Counted from the first letter of the stretch, positions 9,005 through 17,966 are shown. The stretch is 64,000 bases of DNA from an uncultured Rhodospirillaceae bacterium (GCA_945952105.1 CAMFGZ010000010.1:89705-153704); one strand, 5' to 3'. Program-made: numbers and translations. Notes: a model not told the origin generated them from the sequence alone.

Positions 9005-10288
9005 ATGGACAAGATTCGCATCAGAGGCGGCCACCAGCTCAAGGGCCAGATCCGCATCTCCGGCGCCAAGAACGCGGCCCTGCCGCTGATGGTGGCATCG
9101 ATGCTGACCGACAAGCCACTGACCCTGCACAACGTGCCGCGTCTGGCCGACATCTCGACCATGATCCAGCTGTTGCAGCAGCACGGCGTCGAGGTCTCCG
9201 CCGCGGCCGGCGAGAACGGCCACAGCCACGGCACGACCCTGGTGCTGAAGGCCGCCAACATCACCTCGACCACGGCGCCCTATGACATCGTGCGCAAGAT
9301 GCGCGCCTCGATGCTGGTTCTGGGCGTGCTGCTGGCGCGCGAGGGCCAGGCCAAGGTCTCGCTGCCGGGCGGCTGCGCCATCGGTGCGCGTCCCGTCGAC
9401 CTGCACATCGCCGGCCTGAAGGCGATGGGCGCGGAGATCGACATCGACGGTGGCTACATGGTGGCCCGCGCGCCGAAGGGCCTGCGCGGCGGCCGCTATA
9501 CTTTCCCGAAAGTGTCCGTCGGCGCGACCGAGGATCTGATGATCGCGGCGGCGCTGGCCAAGGGCACGACCGTTCTCGACAACGCCGCGCGCGAGCCCGA
9601 AATCACCAACCTCGCCGAATGCCTGTCGGCAATGGGTGTGCCGATCGGCGGCATCGGCACCGAGACCCTCACCATCGAGGGCGTGACCTCGTTCAACGCG
9701 ATCGAGCATGCGGTCATTCCCGACCGCATCGAGACCGGCACCTACGCCATGGCCGTCGCCATGACGGCGGGCGACGTCGAGCTGATCGGCGGCCGGGTCG
9801 ATCTGATCGACACGGTGGCGGCCAGCCTCCGCTCGGCCGGCGTCACGCTGGAGAACACCGAAAAGGGCATGCGCGTGCACCGGACCAACGGCGCGCTGCA
9901 CGGCGTCGACGTGATGACCGAGCCGTTCCCCGGTTTCCCGACGGATCTGCAGGCGCAGATGATGGCGCTGATGACCCGCGCCCAGGGTGCCTCGATGATC
10001 ACCGAGACGATCTTCGAAAGCCGCTTCATGCACGTGCCGGAACTGGCGCGCATGGGCGCCAACGTCACCATCCATCACCAGTCGGCGCTGGTGCGCGGGG
10101 TCCCGAAGCTGCGCGGCGCAGAGGTCATGGCGACCGATCTGCGCGCCTCGGTGTCGCTGGCCATCGCCGGTCTGTCGGCCGAGGGCGACACGATGCTCCA
10201 TCGCGTCTACCACCTCGACCGCGGCTTCGAGCGGCTGGAAGAGAAACTCGGCGCCTGTGGCGCCGATATCGAGCGTCTGAAGGGTTAG
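9005..10288 (+). CDS. murA: UDP-N-acetylglucosamine 1-carboxyvinyltransferase
   Basis: A 427-residue cytosolic enzyme of the first committed step of peptidoglycan synthesis, transferring enolpyruvate from PEP to UDP-GlcNAc. It has the N-terminal [13 protein letters not shown] (Lys-Asn pair that binds substrate), the catalytic loop [13 protein letters not shown] with Cys at about residue 124, and [12 protein letters not shown] near residue 315. The catalytic Cys (rather than Asp) predicts the fosfomycin-sensitive form. A strong GGAGG ribosome site lies 5 bases before the ATG. A DUF2948 gene starts 5 bases after its stop. Confidence 0.97.
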   Translation: MDKIRIRGGHQLKGQIRISGAKNAALPLMVASMLTDKPLTLHNVPRLADISTMIQLLQQHGVEVSAAAGENGHSHGTTLVLKAANITSTTAPYDIVRKMRASMLVLGVLLAREGQAKVSLPGGCAIGARPVDLHIAGLKAMGAEIDIDGGYMVARAPKGLRGGRYTFPKVSVGATEDLMIAAALAKGTTVLDNAAREPEITNLAECLSAMGVPIGGIGTETLTIEGVTSFNAIEHAVIPDRIETGTYAMAVAMTAGDVELIGGRVDLIDTVAASLRSAGVTLENTEKGMRVHRTNGALHGVDVMTEPFPGFPTDLQAQMMALMTRAQGASMITETIFESRFMHVPELARMGANVTIHHQSALVRGVPKLRGAEVMATDLRASVSLAIAGLSAEGDTMLHRVYHLDRGFERLEEKLGACGADIERLKG

Positions 10289-10293
10289 GGCGG

Positions 10294-10728
10294 ATGACGG
10301 CCAAGCTGAAGCTCTCGGCGCTCGACGCCGACGACCTGGCCATCATTTCGGCGGCCGTCCAGGATGCGCTGGTGGCGGTCCGCGACTGCGCCTATCTCAA
10401 GGACGAGAAGCGCTTCGTCCTGCTGCTCAACCGGTTCCGCTGGGAAGCCGATCCGGACGCCGAATCCAACGGCGGCAGCCATTCCCGCACCCATTCCGCC
10501 CTTGTTTTCAATGATGTGACGACCGTGCGGCACCATGACATCCCGACCGGCGAGCCCGACCGGATGCTGGAACTGCTGGCCGTGGCGCTGGAAAGCGAGC
10601 ATTCAGTGCTCGTGCGTTTCTCGGCTGGCCGGGCCATACGGCTGGAAATCGGCCGGCTCGCATGCCATTTGGGGGATGTCGGGGAGCCTTGGCCCACCCC
10701 GTGGAAGCCCGCCCACCCAGTCGAATAG
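10294..10728 (+). CDS. DUF2948 family protein
   Basis: A 144-residue protein of unknown function, typical of alphaproteobacteria, where it sits between murA and his genes. The hallmarks are LSALDADDLAIISAAVQDALV at the start, YLKDEKRFVLLLNRFRWE, and SALVFNDVTTVRHHDI. It is a soluble, probably alpha/beta protein without signal peptide. It starts 5 bases after murA and is followed by hisG after 48 bases. The constant linkage suggests a housekeeping role, but none is established. Confidence 0.88.
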   Translation: MTAKLKLSALDADDLAIISAAVQDALVAVRDCAYLKDEKRFVLLLNRFRWEADPDAESNGGSHSRTHSALVFNDVTTVRHHDIPTGEPDRMLELLAVALESEHSVLVRFSAGRAIRLEIGRLACHLGDVGEPWPTPWKPAHPVE

Positions 10729-10776
10729 CCCTTCCGGCTCCGGCGAGGGGCGGGCGTTCGTTACTGGAGATCAGTC

Positions 10777-11457
10777 GTGTCGAGCGAGGCTAACGAGAAG
10801 CTCATCCTGGCGCTGCCCAAGGGACGCATCCTCAAGGAGGCTGCCCCCGTCTTCGCGCGTGCCGGCATCGAACCGGAGGCGGCGTTTGCCGATCCGGACG
10901 CCCGCCAACTCCGCTTCACGACCAACCATCCCGATCTCGACATCATCCGCGTCCGCTCGTTCGACGTCGCGACCTTCGTGGCCTTCGGCGCCGCCCACCT
11001 CGGCATCGCCGGCGCCGACGTGCTGATGGAGTTCGACTATCCGGAAATCTACGCGCCGATCGATCTCGGTATTGGCAGGTGCCGCCTGGCCGTCGCCGAG
11101 CCGGTCGAGATGGCGGGTAACGACGATCCGCGGCGCTGGAGCCATGTGCGCATCGCCACCAAGTATCCCGAGGTGACGCGCCGCCACTTCGCCGCGCGCG
11201 GCGTCCAGGCCGAGTGCGTCAAGCTCTCGGGGGCGATGGAGCTGGCGCCGTCGCTCGGCCTCAGCCACCGCATCGTCGACCTCGTCGATTCCGGCCGCAC
11301 GCTGAAGGACAACGGCCTGGTCGAGATCGAGCACATCGCCGACATCACTTCGCGCTTCATCGTGAACCGCGCCGCGCTCAAGACGCGACCCGAGCGGGTC
11401 GGTCACTGGATCGACCGTTTTCGCGAGGTCGCCGCCGGAGTGGCCAGTGCCGCTTAG
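10777..11457 (+). CDS. hisG: ATP phosphoribosyltransferase, short form
   Basis: A 226-residue HisG(S) catalytic subunit for the first step of histidine synthesis (ATP plus PRPP to phosphoribosyl-ATP). The start region [17 protein letters not shown] and the PRPP-binding loop [13 protein letters not shown] are diagnostic. The short form lacks the C-terminal allosteric domain and normally needs HisZ, which is not in this window. It starts with GTG at 10777, preceded by a CTGGAG-type ribosome site, and its last codons overlap the start of hisD. Confidence 0.94.
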   Translation: MSSEANEKLILALPKGRILKEAAPVFARAGIEPEAAFADPDARQLRFTTNHPDLDIIRVRSFDVATFVAFGAAHLGIAGADVLMEFDYPEIYAPIDLGIGRCRLAVAEPVEMAGNDDPRRWSHVRIATKYPEVTRRHFAARGVQAECVKLSGAMELAPSLGLSHRIVDLVDSGRTLKDNGLVEIEHIADITSRFIVNRAALKTRPERVGHWIDRFREVAAGVASAA

Positions 11458-12748
11458 GCTCGACGCTTCGGCGCCGGGTTTCGAAAAGGAATTTTCGGCC
11501 TTCCTTGGGCGCAATCGGGATACCGACGAGAATGTCGATCGCGTCGTGGCCGGCATCGTGGCGGACGTGCGTGCCCGCGGCGACGCGGCCGTCGTCGACT
11601 ACACCGCGAAGTTCGACTGGGCCGGCATCACCGCAGCCAACATGCGCATCTCCGATGCAGAGCGCAGCGCGGTGGCCGCGCAGGCAACAGCGGCGCAGCG
11701 CGAGGCGCTGACGTTTGCGGCGAAGCGCATCGAGGCCTTCCATCGCGCTTTGATGCCGAAGGATGTCGACTTCACCGACGCCACCGGCACGCGCCTCGGT
11801 GCCCGTTATCGCCCCGTGGACGCAGCCGGCGTCTACGTGCCGGGCGGTACCGCGGCCTATCCGTCGTCGGTGCTGATGAACATCGTGCCGGCCAAGGTCG
11901 CGGGTGTGGGCCGCATCGTGATGGTGGTGCCGACGCCGGGCGGCACGCTCAATCCGCTGGTCATGCTGGCGGCCGAGATCGCGGGGGCCGACGAGGTCTG
12001 GCGCATCGGCGGCGCGCAGGCGGTGGCTGCACTCGCCTACGGCACGCAATCGATCAGGCCGGTCGACAAGATCACCGGGCCGGGCAATGCCTATGTCGCC
12101 GCCGCAAAGCGCCGCGTCTTCGGCCAGGTCGGCATCGATCTCATCGCCGGCCCGTCGGAAATCCTCGTCGTCGCTGACCGGCACAACGATCCGCAATGGA
12201 TCGCGGCCGATCTCCTGTCGCAGGCCGAGCACGATCCGTCTTCGCAATCGGTGCTGATCGCCGACGATGCGGCTTTCGCCGATGCTGTCGTGCGGGCCGT
12301 CGAGGCCGAACTTAAGACTCTCGACCGTGCCGAAATTGCCAGCGCGAGCTGGCGCGACAATGGCGCCGTCATCCTGGTGCCGGATCTTGCTGCCGCGCCG
12401 CCGATCGTCGATGCGATCGCCGCCGAGCATGTCGAGCTCGCGATGGAGGTCGCCGAAGCCGAGGTGCTGTCGCAGAAGATCCGCCATGCCGGTGCGATCT
12501 TCCTCGGCCGTCACACGCCCGAGGCGATCGGCGATTACGTGGCCGGCACCAACCATGTGCTGCCGACCTCGCGCGCCGCGCGCTTCTCCGGTGGTCTCGG
12601 TGTTGCCGACTTCCTGAAGCGCACCTCGCTGGTGTCCTGCACGCCGCAGTCACTGGCCGCGCTCGGTCCGTCGGCCGTGGCACTGGCCGATGCCGAAGGG
12701 CTGGGTGCGCATGGACGCTCGGTCTCTCTCCGGCTTCAGAGCCGTTAG
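11447..12748 (+). CDS. hisD: Histidinol dehydrogenase
   Basis: A 433-residue zinc enzyme performing the two NAD-dependent oxidations of L-histidinol to L-histidine. Motifs include [16 protein letters not shown], the signature [28 protein letters not shown], and the zinc site [12 protein letters not shown]. The GTG start overlaps the end of hisG by 11 bases, indicating translational coupling. The protein has normal length and an intact C-terminus. Confidence 0.96.
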   Translation: MPLRLDASAPGFEKEFSAFLGRNRDTDENVDRVVAGIVADVRARGDAAVVDYTAKFDWAGITAANMRISDAERSAVAAQATAAQREALTFAAKRIEAFHRALMPKDVDFTDATGTRLGARYRPVDAAGVYVPGGTAAYPSSVLMNIVPAKVAGVGRIVMVVPTPGGTLNPLVMLAAEIAGADEVWRIGGAQAVAALAYGTQSIRPVDKITGPGNAYVAAAKRRVFGQVGIDLIAGPSEILVVADRHNDPQWIAADLLSQAEHDPSSQSVLIADDAAFADAVVRAVEAELKTLDRAEIASASWRDNGAVILVPDLAAAPPIVDAIAAEHVELAMEVAEAEVLSQKIRHAGAIFLGRHTPEAIGDYVAGTNHVLPTSRAARFSGGLGVADFLKRTSLVSCTPQSLAALGPSAVALADAEGLGAHGRSVSLRLQSR

Positions 12749-12753
12749 CCACC

Positions 12754-13242
12754 ATGTCGTCCGAAAAAGCCGACAAGACACGGCGCATCGTCGATGTCGT
12801 CCTCGACGAGGAGTCGGTCGCGCGCCGCACGCCCGAGGTCGAGCATGAGCGGGCGGTCGCATTGTTCGACCTGATGGAGGAGAACGATTTCGCGCTGGTC
12901 GGAAATGCGCCCGGCCCGTACCGGCTGCGCATCGGTATCTTCGAGCAGCGCCTTGTCTTCGACGTGCGCAACGAGGCCGACGAGAAGCTGCGCGACATCG
13001 TGCTGTCGCTGACGCCCTTCCGGAAGGTCGTGAAGGACTATTTCCTGATCTGCGAGAGCTACTACGCGGCCATCAAGAAGCTGGGGCCGGCGCAGATCGA
13101 GGCGCTCGACATGGGACGGCGCGGTCTGCACAACGAGGGCTCGGAGCTGCTGCGGGAGCGTCTCGACGGAAAGATCGAGGTCGATCACGACACGGCCCGC
13201 CGGCTGTTCACGCTGATCTGCGCCCTTCACATCAAATCGTGA
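12754..13242 (+). CDS. UPF0262 family protein
   Basis: A 162-residue conserved alphaproteobacterial protein of unknown function, recognised by [38 protein letters not shown], and [19 protein letters not shown], with [13 protein letters not shown] near residue 125. No signal peptide or membrane segment is seen. It starts 5 bases after hisD and is followed after 13 bases by a phosphatase-like gene, an order known from many alphaproteobacterial genomes. Confidence 0.92.
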   Translation: MSSEKADKTRRIVDVVLDEESVARRTPEVEHERAVALFDLMEENDFALVGNAPGPYRLRIGIFEQRLVFDVRNEADEKLRDIVLSLTPFRKVVKDYFLICESYYAAIKKLGPAQIEALDMGRRGLHNEGSELLRERLDGKIEVDHDTARRLFTLICALHIKS

Positions 13243-13255
13243 GCGTGGACGGGCG

Positions 13256-13699
13256 ATGACCGGACTTCCGTCCAGCCTGCTCTTCGCCTGCAGCGAGAAC
13301 TCCGTCCGGTCGCCGATGGCCGAGGCACTGGCCAAGAGGCTCTACGGAAGATCGCTCTATGTCGATTCGGTCGGCGTGCGCGCCAGCGACGTCGACGGCT
13401 TTGCGGTGTCGGTGCTCGACGAAGTCGATATCGACGTCCATCGCCACCATGCCAAGACGTTCGACGATGTCGATCCCGCCTCGTTCGAGTTGATCATCAC
13501 GCTGTCGCCGGAAGCCCATCACAGCGCGCTCGAATTCACGCGCGGCACGGCGACCGAGGTCGAGTATTGGCCGATGCCCGACCCCAGTGCCGTGGAAGGA
13601 TCGCGGGAGGTGCGGCTGGATGCGTACCGCCACACCCGCGATCAGGTCCTGGCCCGACTGAAGGCGCGCTTCGGTATCCCGATCACGCCCACAGTCTAG
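13256..13699 (+). CDS. Low-molecular-weight protein-tyrosine-phosphatase/ArsC-like protein
   Basis: A 147-residue protein with the phosphatase P-loop C-x5-R in LLFACSENSVRSPMAEAL near residues 11-18, followed by a typical YVDSVGVRAS strand and the late acid motif MPDPS near residue 106. It belongs to the low-molecular-weight phosphatase family that in alphaproteobacteria accompanies hisD and UPF0262. Whether it acts on phosphotyrosine, arsenate or something else cannot be told; no ars genes are nearby. It is the last plus-strand gene before the inserted secreted-protein genes. Confidence 0.88.
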   Translation: MTGLPSSLLFACSENSVRSPMAEALAKRLYGRSLYVDSVGVRASDVDGFAVSVLDEVDIDVHRHHAKTFDDVDPASFELIITLSPEAHHSALEFTRGTATEVEYWPMPDPSAVEGSREVRLDAYRHTRDQVLARLKARFGIPITPTV

Positions 13700-13708
13700 G
13701 TGCGGCAT

Positions 13709-14023
13709 CTAGCGCTGGGTGACGTGGCCCTGCGGATCGAGGGTGATCATGTAGTAGGTGTCGCCCTTGAGCGCCTGGCCCTGCCAGCTTCCGTCGCTGT
13801 TGCGCGTCAGCATGGAGACGCCGTTGTAGCCCGCGTCGTGGATCTGCTGGCGGGCGATCGCGCCTTCCGCCGTCGGCGTCCAGTTCGGAGCGGTCGTCGG
13901 CATGCGGGTGGCACCCGGGTCGGCGCCGGGCTCGCGGCCGCTCGGCATGCCTTGCGCCTGGACTGCATTCGTCGCAAGGACTGCAGCGGCGGCCACCGAC
14001 ATAACAAGCACTGTGCGGTTCAT
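13709..14023 (-). CDS. Small secreted protein (104 aa)
   Basis: The start MNRTVLVMSVAAAAVLATNAVQAQ is a clean Sec signal peptide with an AQA-type cleavage site, leaving about 80 residues. A GAGGAG ribosome site lies just upstream of the ATG at 14023, which fixes the start. The mature part has a Pro/Gly/Thr-rich stretch, then AIARQQIHDAGYNGVSML and GSWQGQALKGDTYYMITLDPQGHV. This resembles a PepSY-like small periplasmic domain (helix plus strands), an inference from pattern only. It is the last gene of a minus-strand group of three secreted proteins. Confidence 0.75.
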   Translation of the reverse strand: MNRTVLVMSVAAAAVLATNAVQAQGMPSGREPGADPGATRMPTTAPNWTPTAEGAIARQQIHDAGYNGVSMLTRNSDGSWQGQALKGDTYYMITLDPQGHVTQR

Positions 14024-14119
14024 GATGACTCTCCTCGGTGCGAAGCGCTGCCACACTGGAGCGCTTTCGACGGGAGTCATTTCCGTCCCGGATTGTGAAT
14101 GGATTGTGGCTGAGCTTCG

Positions 14120-14155
14120 CTTGCGCGCGCAGGTGAGACACCTGCATCGCGCAAG
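14120..14155 (-). terminator. Strong hairpin between two secreted-protein genes
   Basis: Arms 14120-14135 and 14139-14155 pair almost completely (15 pairs, one small internal loop) around a 3-base loop, just after the stop of the gene at 14173. No T-run follows on either strand. It could end or stabilise the upstream two-gene message, separating it from the gene at 13709. Confidence 0.45.
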
Positions 14156-14172
14156 AGATTGTAAGGACAGCG

Positions 14173-14754
14173 TCAGCGAGTCGGGGCCGCTCCGGCGTAC
14201 CATGCCGCGCGGCTCGAGCTGCGGCGCGTCACCGGCAGGTTGACGAGGTCCATGAACACCGAGGCGCCGCCATCGGCGCCGGCGAGATCGCCTTCCAGCA
14301 CCTCTACGTCGAAGGTGAGCCTGTCCCCTTCGAGCTTGGGCGACTTCAGCGTGACGACCGCATCGACCACGCTCGCCTTCGCCTTGTTCAGCACCGAGAC
14401 GGTGGCGTTCGGCGGATCCTTGGCGAAGGAGTTGGGCGCGTTCAGCGTCCACTCCTCGAGCACATGCGGCAGCATCGCATGGCCGGCCGAACGCACCGGG
14501 CGGTCGGCAAACACGATGACACTGGGTGCGATGCCTTCGAGGATCAGCTTCTTGTCCTGAAGCTTGGCGCCGCGGGCGTTGAGCACGAACATCGACGGGA
14601 TCAGGCGTGGATGCTGCGAGGCGCCCACGACCTTGGGCAGGCCCTGCACGGAGGCAGTGGCAGGCGCGGTCTGCGCGGCCGCCCCGAAGGCGAGGCCGAG
14701 CGTTGCGACGGCGGAGGCGAGAGCGACGGAGAGGCGGAGGCTGTTCATGGTCAT
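14173..14754 (-). CDS. Secreted protein, paralogue of the neighbouring gene
   Basis: About 193 residues with a signal peptide (hydrophobic LSVALASAVATLGLAFGAAAQ). The mature domain contains MFVLNARGAKLQDKKLILEG, RPVRSAGHAMLPHV, NATVSVLNKAKASVVDAVVTL and LEGDRLTFDVEVLEGDLAG, matching the next gene upstream almost motif by motif, so the two are paralogues. Start choice is between ATG at 14754 and ATG at 14748. It is 11 bases from the upstream paralogue and should share its transcript. The family's function is unknown to me; the pattern fits a beta-rich periplasmic domain. Confidence 0.75.
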   Translation of the reverse strand: MTMNSLRLSVALASAVATLGLAFGAAAQTAPATASVQGLPKVVGASQHPRLIPSMFVLNARGAKLQDKKLILEGIAPSVIVFADRPVRSAGHAMLPHVLEEWTLNAPNSFAKDPPNATVSVLNKAKASVVDAVVTLKSPKLEGDRLTFDVEVLEGDLAGADGGASVFMDLVNLPVTRRSSSRAAWYAGAAPTR

Positions 14755-14765
14755 CACCGTACGGC

Positions 14766-15557
14766 TCAGTAGCAGGGCAGGAGGGGCGGCTTGCCGCAGC
14801 TCGGCGCGTTGTAGCGCTGCTGGTAGCGCGGATCGATGTCGGGCGGCGGCGGCGCGCCGGCGCCGCTGTTGTAGCCGCCTCCGCCGCCACCATATCCGCC
14901 GCCATACGGGTTCACGGGCTGCGTCGGCGAGGGGTTGGGCCAGCCGCTGAAGGTGCTGGTGCCGTCGGGATCGCCGATCGCCGGCGTCTCGCCGCCGGTG
15001 GTCTGGCTCTGGCCGTAATACTGCGCACCGTGCGAGCCGATGCCGAACCAGATCGTGTCGATGAACACCGAGGCGGGGCCGTCGGCCGCGCCGAGGCTGC
15101 CCTCGAGCACATCGACGTCGAAGGTGAGCTTTTCGCCCTCAAGCTTTGCCGTCTTCAGCGTCACGACGAGGTCGGAGACGTTGCCGCCGTCCTTGTGGAA
15201 CACCGAGACCGTGGCGTTCGGCGCGTCCTTGGCAAAGCTGCCGGTGCGCCAGATGTCGGCCATGTCCGGCGTCACCATGTGGCCGACCGAGCGGGTCGGG
15301 CGGCTGGTGAACAGAGTGGCGGTCGGCAGGACACCGTCGAGTACCAGCTTCTGGCCGTCGAGCTTGGCGCCGCGGGCATTGATGACGATCAGGGCCGTCG
15401 AATATTGCCGGGTCGTCGGCTTTCCGATGGTCTTCTGGGCGGGATGGGTGATCGCATTGGGAGCCTTGGGCGGCGTGGCGGCCGGCGCCTGGGCGAATGC
15501 GAGCGCCGGCGTCAAAAGAAATACGGCCACCAGGCCGGACATGCACGTTGCGTTCAT
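14766..15557 (-). CDS. Secreted protein with Gly/Pro-rich C-terminal tail
   Basis: About 263 residues. A signal peptide (MSGLVAVFLLTPALAFAQ region) is followed by the domain shared with the downstream paralogue: LIVINARGAKLDGQKLVLDG, RPTRSVGHMVTPDMADIW, NATVSVFHKDGGNVSDLVVTL and LEGEKLTFDVDVLEG. Unlike the paralogue, it continues into a low-complexity tail rich in Gly, Tyr, Pro and Ser (YGGGYGGGGGGYNSG) and ends with two Cys near the C-terminus. The ATG at 15557 is preferred; a GTG two codons earlier is possible. The family is not recognised. The tail suggests surface exposure or flexible attachment, which is inference. Confidence 0.75.
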   Translation of the reverse strand: MNATCMSGLVAVFLLTPALAFAQAPAATPPKAPNAITHPAQKTIGKPTTRQYSTALIVINARGAKLDGQKLVLDGVLPTATLFTSRPTRSVGHMVTPDMADIWRTGSFAKDAPNATVSVFHKDGGNVSDLVVTLKTAKLEGEKLTFDVDVLEGSLGAADGPASVFIDTIWFGIGSHGAQYYGQSQTTGGETPAIGDPDGTSTFSGWPNPSPTQPVNPYGGGYGGGGGGYNSGAGAPPPPDIDPRYQQRYNAPSCGKPPLLPCY

Positions 15558-15729
15558 CTTCACTGGTCCTTTTCCCCCGAGCATCCGCAGCCGCGACCTG
15601 TATAGGGGAGGCGGCCCTTCGTGAGAAGGCCGGCCGTCCCCTTGTCCCCGGGCGACCGCCATTGACTTACCCCCGCCTGCGGCCCATTTTCCGGCCGCTT
15701 TCCAGAAATTCACCCCAGCCGGAGGCCGG

Positions 15730-15948
15730 ATGGCCAAGGAAGACTTGATCGAATTTACTGGTGTGGTGTCCGAGTTGCTGCCCAATGCGATGTTCCGGGT
15801 GAAGCTCGACAACGACCACATCATTCTCGCCCATACGTCGGGCAAGATGCGCAAGAACCGCATCCGCGTACTGGCAGGCGACCGCGTGACGGTCGAGATG
15901 ACGCCCTATGATCTGACCAAGGGCCGCATCACCTTCCGCTTCAAGTAG
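15730..15948 (+). CDS. infA: Translation initiation factor IF-1
   Basis: A 72-residue single OB-fold protein, the standard length. It starts [19 protein letters not shown] and contains [27 protein letters not shown], the RNA-binding face, and the C-terminal [11 protein letters not shown]. It binds the ribosomal A site during initiation. A GGAGG site lies 4 bases before the ATG. The maf gene begins 3 bases after the stop. Confidence 0.97.
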   Translation: MAKEDLIEFTGVVSELLPNAMFRVKLDNDHIILAHTSGKMRKNRIRVLAGDRVTVEMTPYDLTKGRITFRFK

Positions 15949-15951
15949 GCG

Positions 15952-16533
15952 TTGAGCGCCTCGCCGATCCCCCCGCTCGTACTGGCCTCCGCATCGCCGC
16001 GACGGCTCGACCTGCTGCGGCAGGTCGGATACGAGCCCGCGACGATCGACCCTGCCGACATCGACGAGACACCGCAGGCGCGGGAACTTCCACGCGCCTA
16101 CGCGCTGCGCATGGCACGCGCGAAACTCGACGTCGTGGCGCGGCGCCATGCCGGCGCCCTCGTGCTGGCGGCCGACAGTGTGGTGGTCTGCAGCCGTCGT
16201 ATTCTGCCCAAGACGGAGGAAGAGGCGGAAGCGCGCGACTGCCTGGTCCGGCTGTCGGGGCGCCGCCATCGCGTCCTGGGCGGGGTCGCCGTGTCCGGCC
16301 CCGGTGGAAGGGTGCAGACGCGCCTGGTCGAGACGATCGTGCGGTTCAAGCGGCTCGAGCGTGCAGAGATCGATGCCTACCTCGCGAGCGGCGAATGGCG
16401 GGGCAAGGCTGGCGGCTATGCCATCCAGGGCCGGGCAGCTGCTTTCGTCGCCTTCCTGTCCGGCTCCTACAGCAATGTCGTCGGGCTGCCCCTGTTCGAG
16501 ACCGTGGGGCTCCTGAAATCGGCCGCGCAATGA
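15952..16533 (+). CDS. maf: Maf family nucleotide pyrophosphatase
   Basis: A 193-residue Maf/HAM1-type house-cleaning enzyme hydrolysing non-canonical or regulatory NTPs to NMPs. Motifs are the nucleotide loop LASASPRRLDLLRQVG, the basic-residue helix ALRMARAKLD, LVLAADSVVV (usually ADTVV), WRGKAGGYAIQG and SYSNVVGLPL. It starts with TTG at 15952, 3 bases after infA. Its stop overlaps the next start (ATGA). Substrate subtype (dTTP/UTP versus m7GTP) is not assigned. Confidence 0.92.
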   Translation: MSASPIPPLVLASASPRRLDLLRQVGYEPATIDPADIDETPQARELPRAYALRMARAKLDVVARRHAGALVLAADSVVVCSRRILPKTEEEAEARDCLVRLSGRRHRVLGGVAVSGPGGRVQTRLVETIVRFKRLERAEIDAYLASGEWRGKAGGYAIQGRAAAFVAFLSGSYSNVVGLPLFETVGLLKSAAQ

Positions 16534-17714
16534 GCCGCATCGACCGGCTCATCTGCCATGTCCTGCCCAAGGCATTCCTGCTGGCCCTGGTCTCCGAGGG
16601 CCGCCTCCTCGAGCTGCAGGTCGTGCGCCGCGACAAGCCCACTCGCGTCGACAGCATCTTCCTGGGCCGGCTGGAACGCGTGATGCCCGATCTCGATGCC
16701 GCCTTCGTCGACATCGGTATCGGCCGTGCAGGCTTCCTGCGCGCCGAGGACCGTTCTGGAAATGACGGTTGGCCGCTTCCCGGAGCCCCCGTGCTGACCC
16801 AGGTGCGCAACGATGGCGAGGGCGACAAGGGCCCGCGGCTTTCGATGAACGTGGCCGTCAGCGGCCGCTATCTCGTCTATCACCCCAACGGTATGGGCGT
16901 GACCTTCTCGCGCCGCATCGAGGGCGAATCCGAGCGCGAGCGGCTGCGGGCGCATGTCGAGGGACTGCTCGAGGGCGGCATCGTCCTGCGCACCGCCGCC
17001 GCGGGCGCGACGGCCGACCTGTTGCGCGCGGACGCCGCCGGCGTGCTGGAGCGGTGGGAGAAGATCAGGCGGCTGGCCCTCGACATCCAGCCGCCGGCGG
17101 ACCTGTCCTCGCGCGTTGCAGGCGAGCGCGACCCGATCGCCCGCGCGCTGCGTGATCATGGGGCGGGCCTCGACGAGGTGATCATCGACGACCGTGCCAT
17201 GGCCCGCACGCTGCAGGACCAGATGGACCGGCAGGGCGAGAAGATCCGGGTGCGTTGGCACAACGGCTCGATGCCGGCCTTCGACATCGACGACGTCGCC
17301 GGTCAGATCGACACCGCGCTGGCGGCCCGCATCGCGCTGGAGAGCGGCGTCGAGGTGCTGTTCGAGCCGGGCGAGACGCTGTGCGCCGTCGACGTCGACA
17401 GCGCCGGCGCGGGCGGGCGGCAGGGCCGCGCACCGCGCCGGCCGGTCGAGGTCAACCTCGAGGCGGCGCCGGCCATCGCCCAGCAGCTCAGGCTGCGCAA
17501 CATCGCAGGCGCGGTGGTGATCGACTTCGTCACCATGCGCAGCGCCTACGACCGCGACAAGGTGCAGGCGGCATTGGCCGAGGCGCTGGCGTCCGACCCT
17601 GTGCCGACCCAGATCTACGGCTTCACCCGCCTCGGCCTCTTCGAATTGACCCGGGCGCGGCGTGGCCCGACGCTGGCTGCCCAGCTCGAGGCGCTGGAGA
17701 AGAGCGATGACTGA
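16530..17714 (+). CDS. rng: Ribonuclease E/G family protein (short)
   Basis: A 394-residue endoribonuclease of the RNase E/G family, shorter than E. coli RNase G (about 489). It has the S1-like segment DSIFLGRLERVMPDLDAAFVDIGIGRAGFL, the sensor region and the DNase-I-like catalytic part with the metal-binding aspartates in LCAVDVDSAG and GAVVIDFVTMRS. The usual zinc-link CPxCxG motif after the catalytic domain is not present: the protein ends after GLFELTRARRGPTL and about 20 residues. The ATG overlaps the maf stop (ATGA), and the 3' end overlaps yacG by 8 bases, so translation is coupled across all three. Confidence 0.88.
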   Translation: MSRIDRLICHVLPKAFLLALVSEGRLLELQVVRRDKPTRVDSIFLGRLERVMPDLDAAFVDIGIGRAGFLRAEDRSGNDGWPLPGAPVLTQVRNDGEGDKGPRLSMNVAVSGRYLVYHPNGMGVTFSRRIEGESERERLRAHVEGLLEGGIVLRTAAAGATADLLRADAAGVLERWEKIRRLALDIQPPADLSSRVAGERDPIARALRDHGAGLDEVIIDDRAMARTLQDQMDRQGEKIRVRWHNGSMPAFDIDDVAGQIDTALAARIALESGVEVLFEPGETLCAVDVDSAGAGGRQGRAPRRPVEVNLEAAPAIAQQLRLRNIAGAVVIDFVTMRSAYDRDKVQAALAEALASDPVPTQIYGFTRLGLFELTRARRGPTLAAQLEALEKSDD

Positions 17715-17931
17715 CCGAACCGCGCCGTTGCGCGCCGTGCGCACCGAACCGATGTGTCCGACCTGCGCAAAGCCGGCGGACCCCAGGTACAAGCCCTTCT
17801 GCGGCAAGCGCTGCGCCGACATCGACCTCGGCCGCTGGCTGAAGGAGGGCTACCGCATCGAGACCGACGAGGTTCCGGGCGAGGATGATCCGGAAAACAG
17901 GGGCGGCGGACCATCTGGACAGCGAGGCTGA
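17707..17931 (+). CDS. yacG: Zinc-binding DNA gyrase inhibitor YacG
   Basis: A 74-residue protein with the four-Cys zinc motif CPTCAKP...FCGKRCADIDLGRWL that defines YacG. Family members bind GyrB and inhibit gyrase. The ATG at 17707 lies inside the end of the RNase gene, out of frame. The disordered acidic/Gly-rich tail (VPGEDDPENRGGGPSG) is typical. The 3' end of this gene also holds the probable promoter of tRNA-Phe. Confidence 0.92.
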   Translation: MTDRTAPLRAVRTEPMCPTCAKPADPRYKPFCGKRCADIDLGRWLKEGYRIETDEVPGEDDPENRGGGPSGQRG

Positions 17932-17944
17932 CGCGTCCTATAAG
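17916..17944 (+). promoter_or_regulatory. Probable promoter of tRNA-Phe
   Basis: TGGACA at 17916-17921 and TATAAG at 17939-17944 each match the sigma-70 consensus in 5 of 6 positions, and the spacer is exactly 17 bases. The predicted start near 17951 is about 16 bases before the tRNA. It overlaps the last codons of yacG. Confidence 0.65.
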
Positions 17945-17966
17945 CCCCGCCTCCAACGGACGGCAT

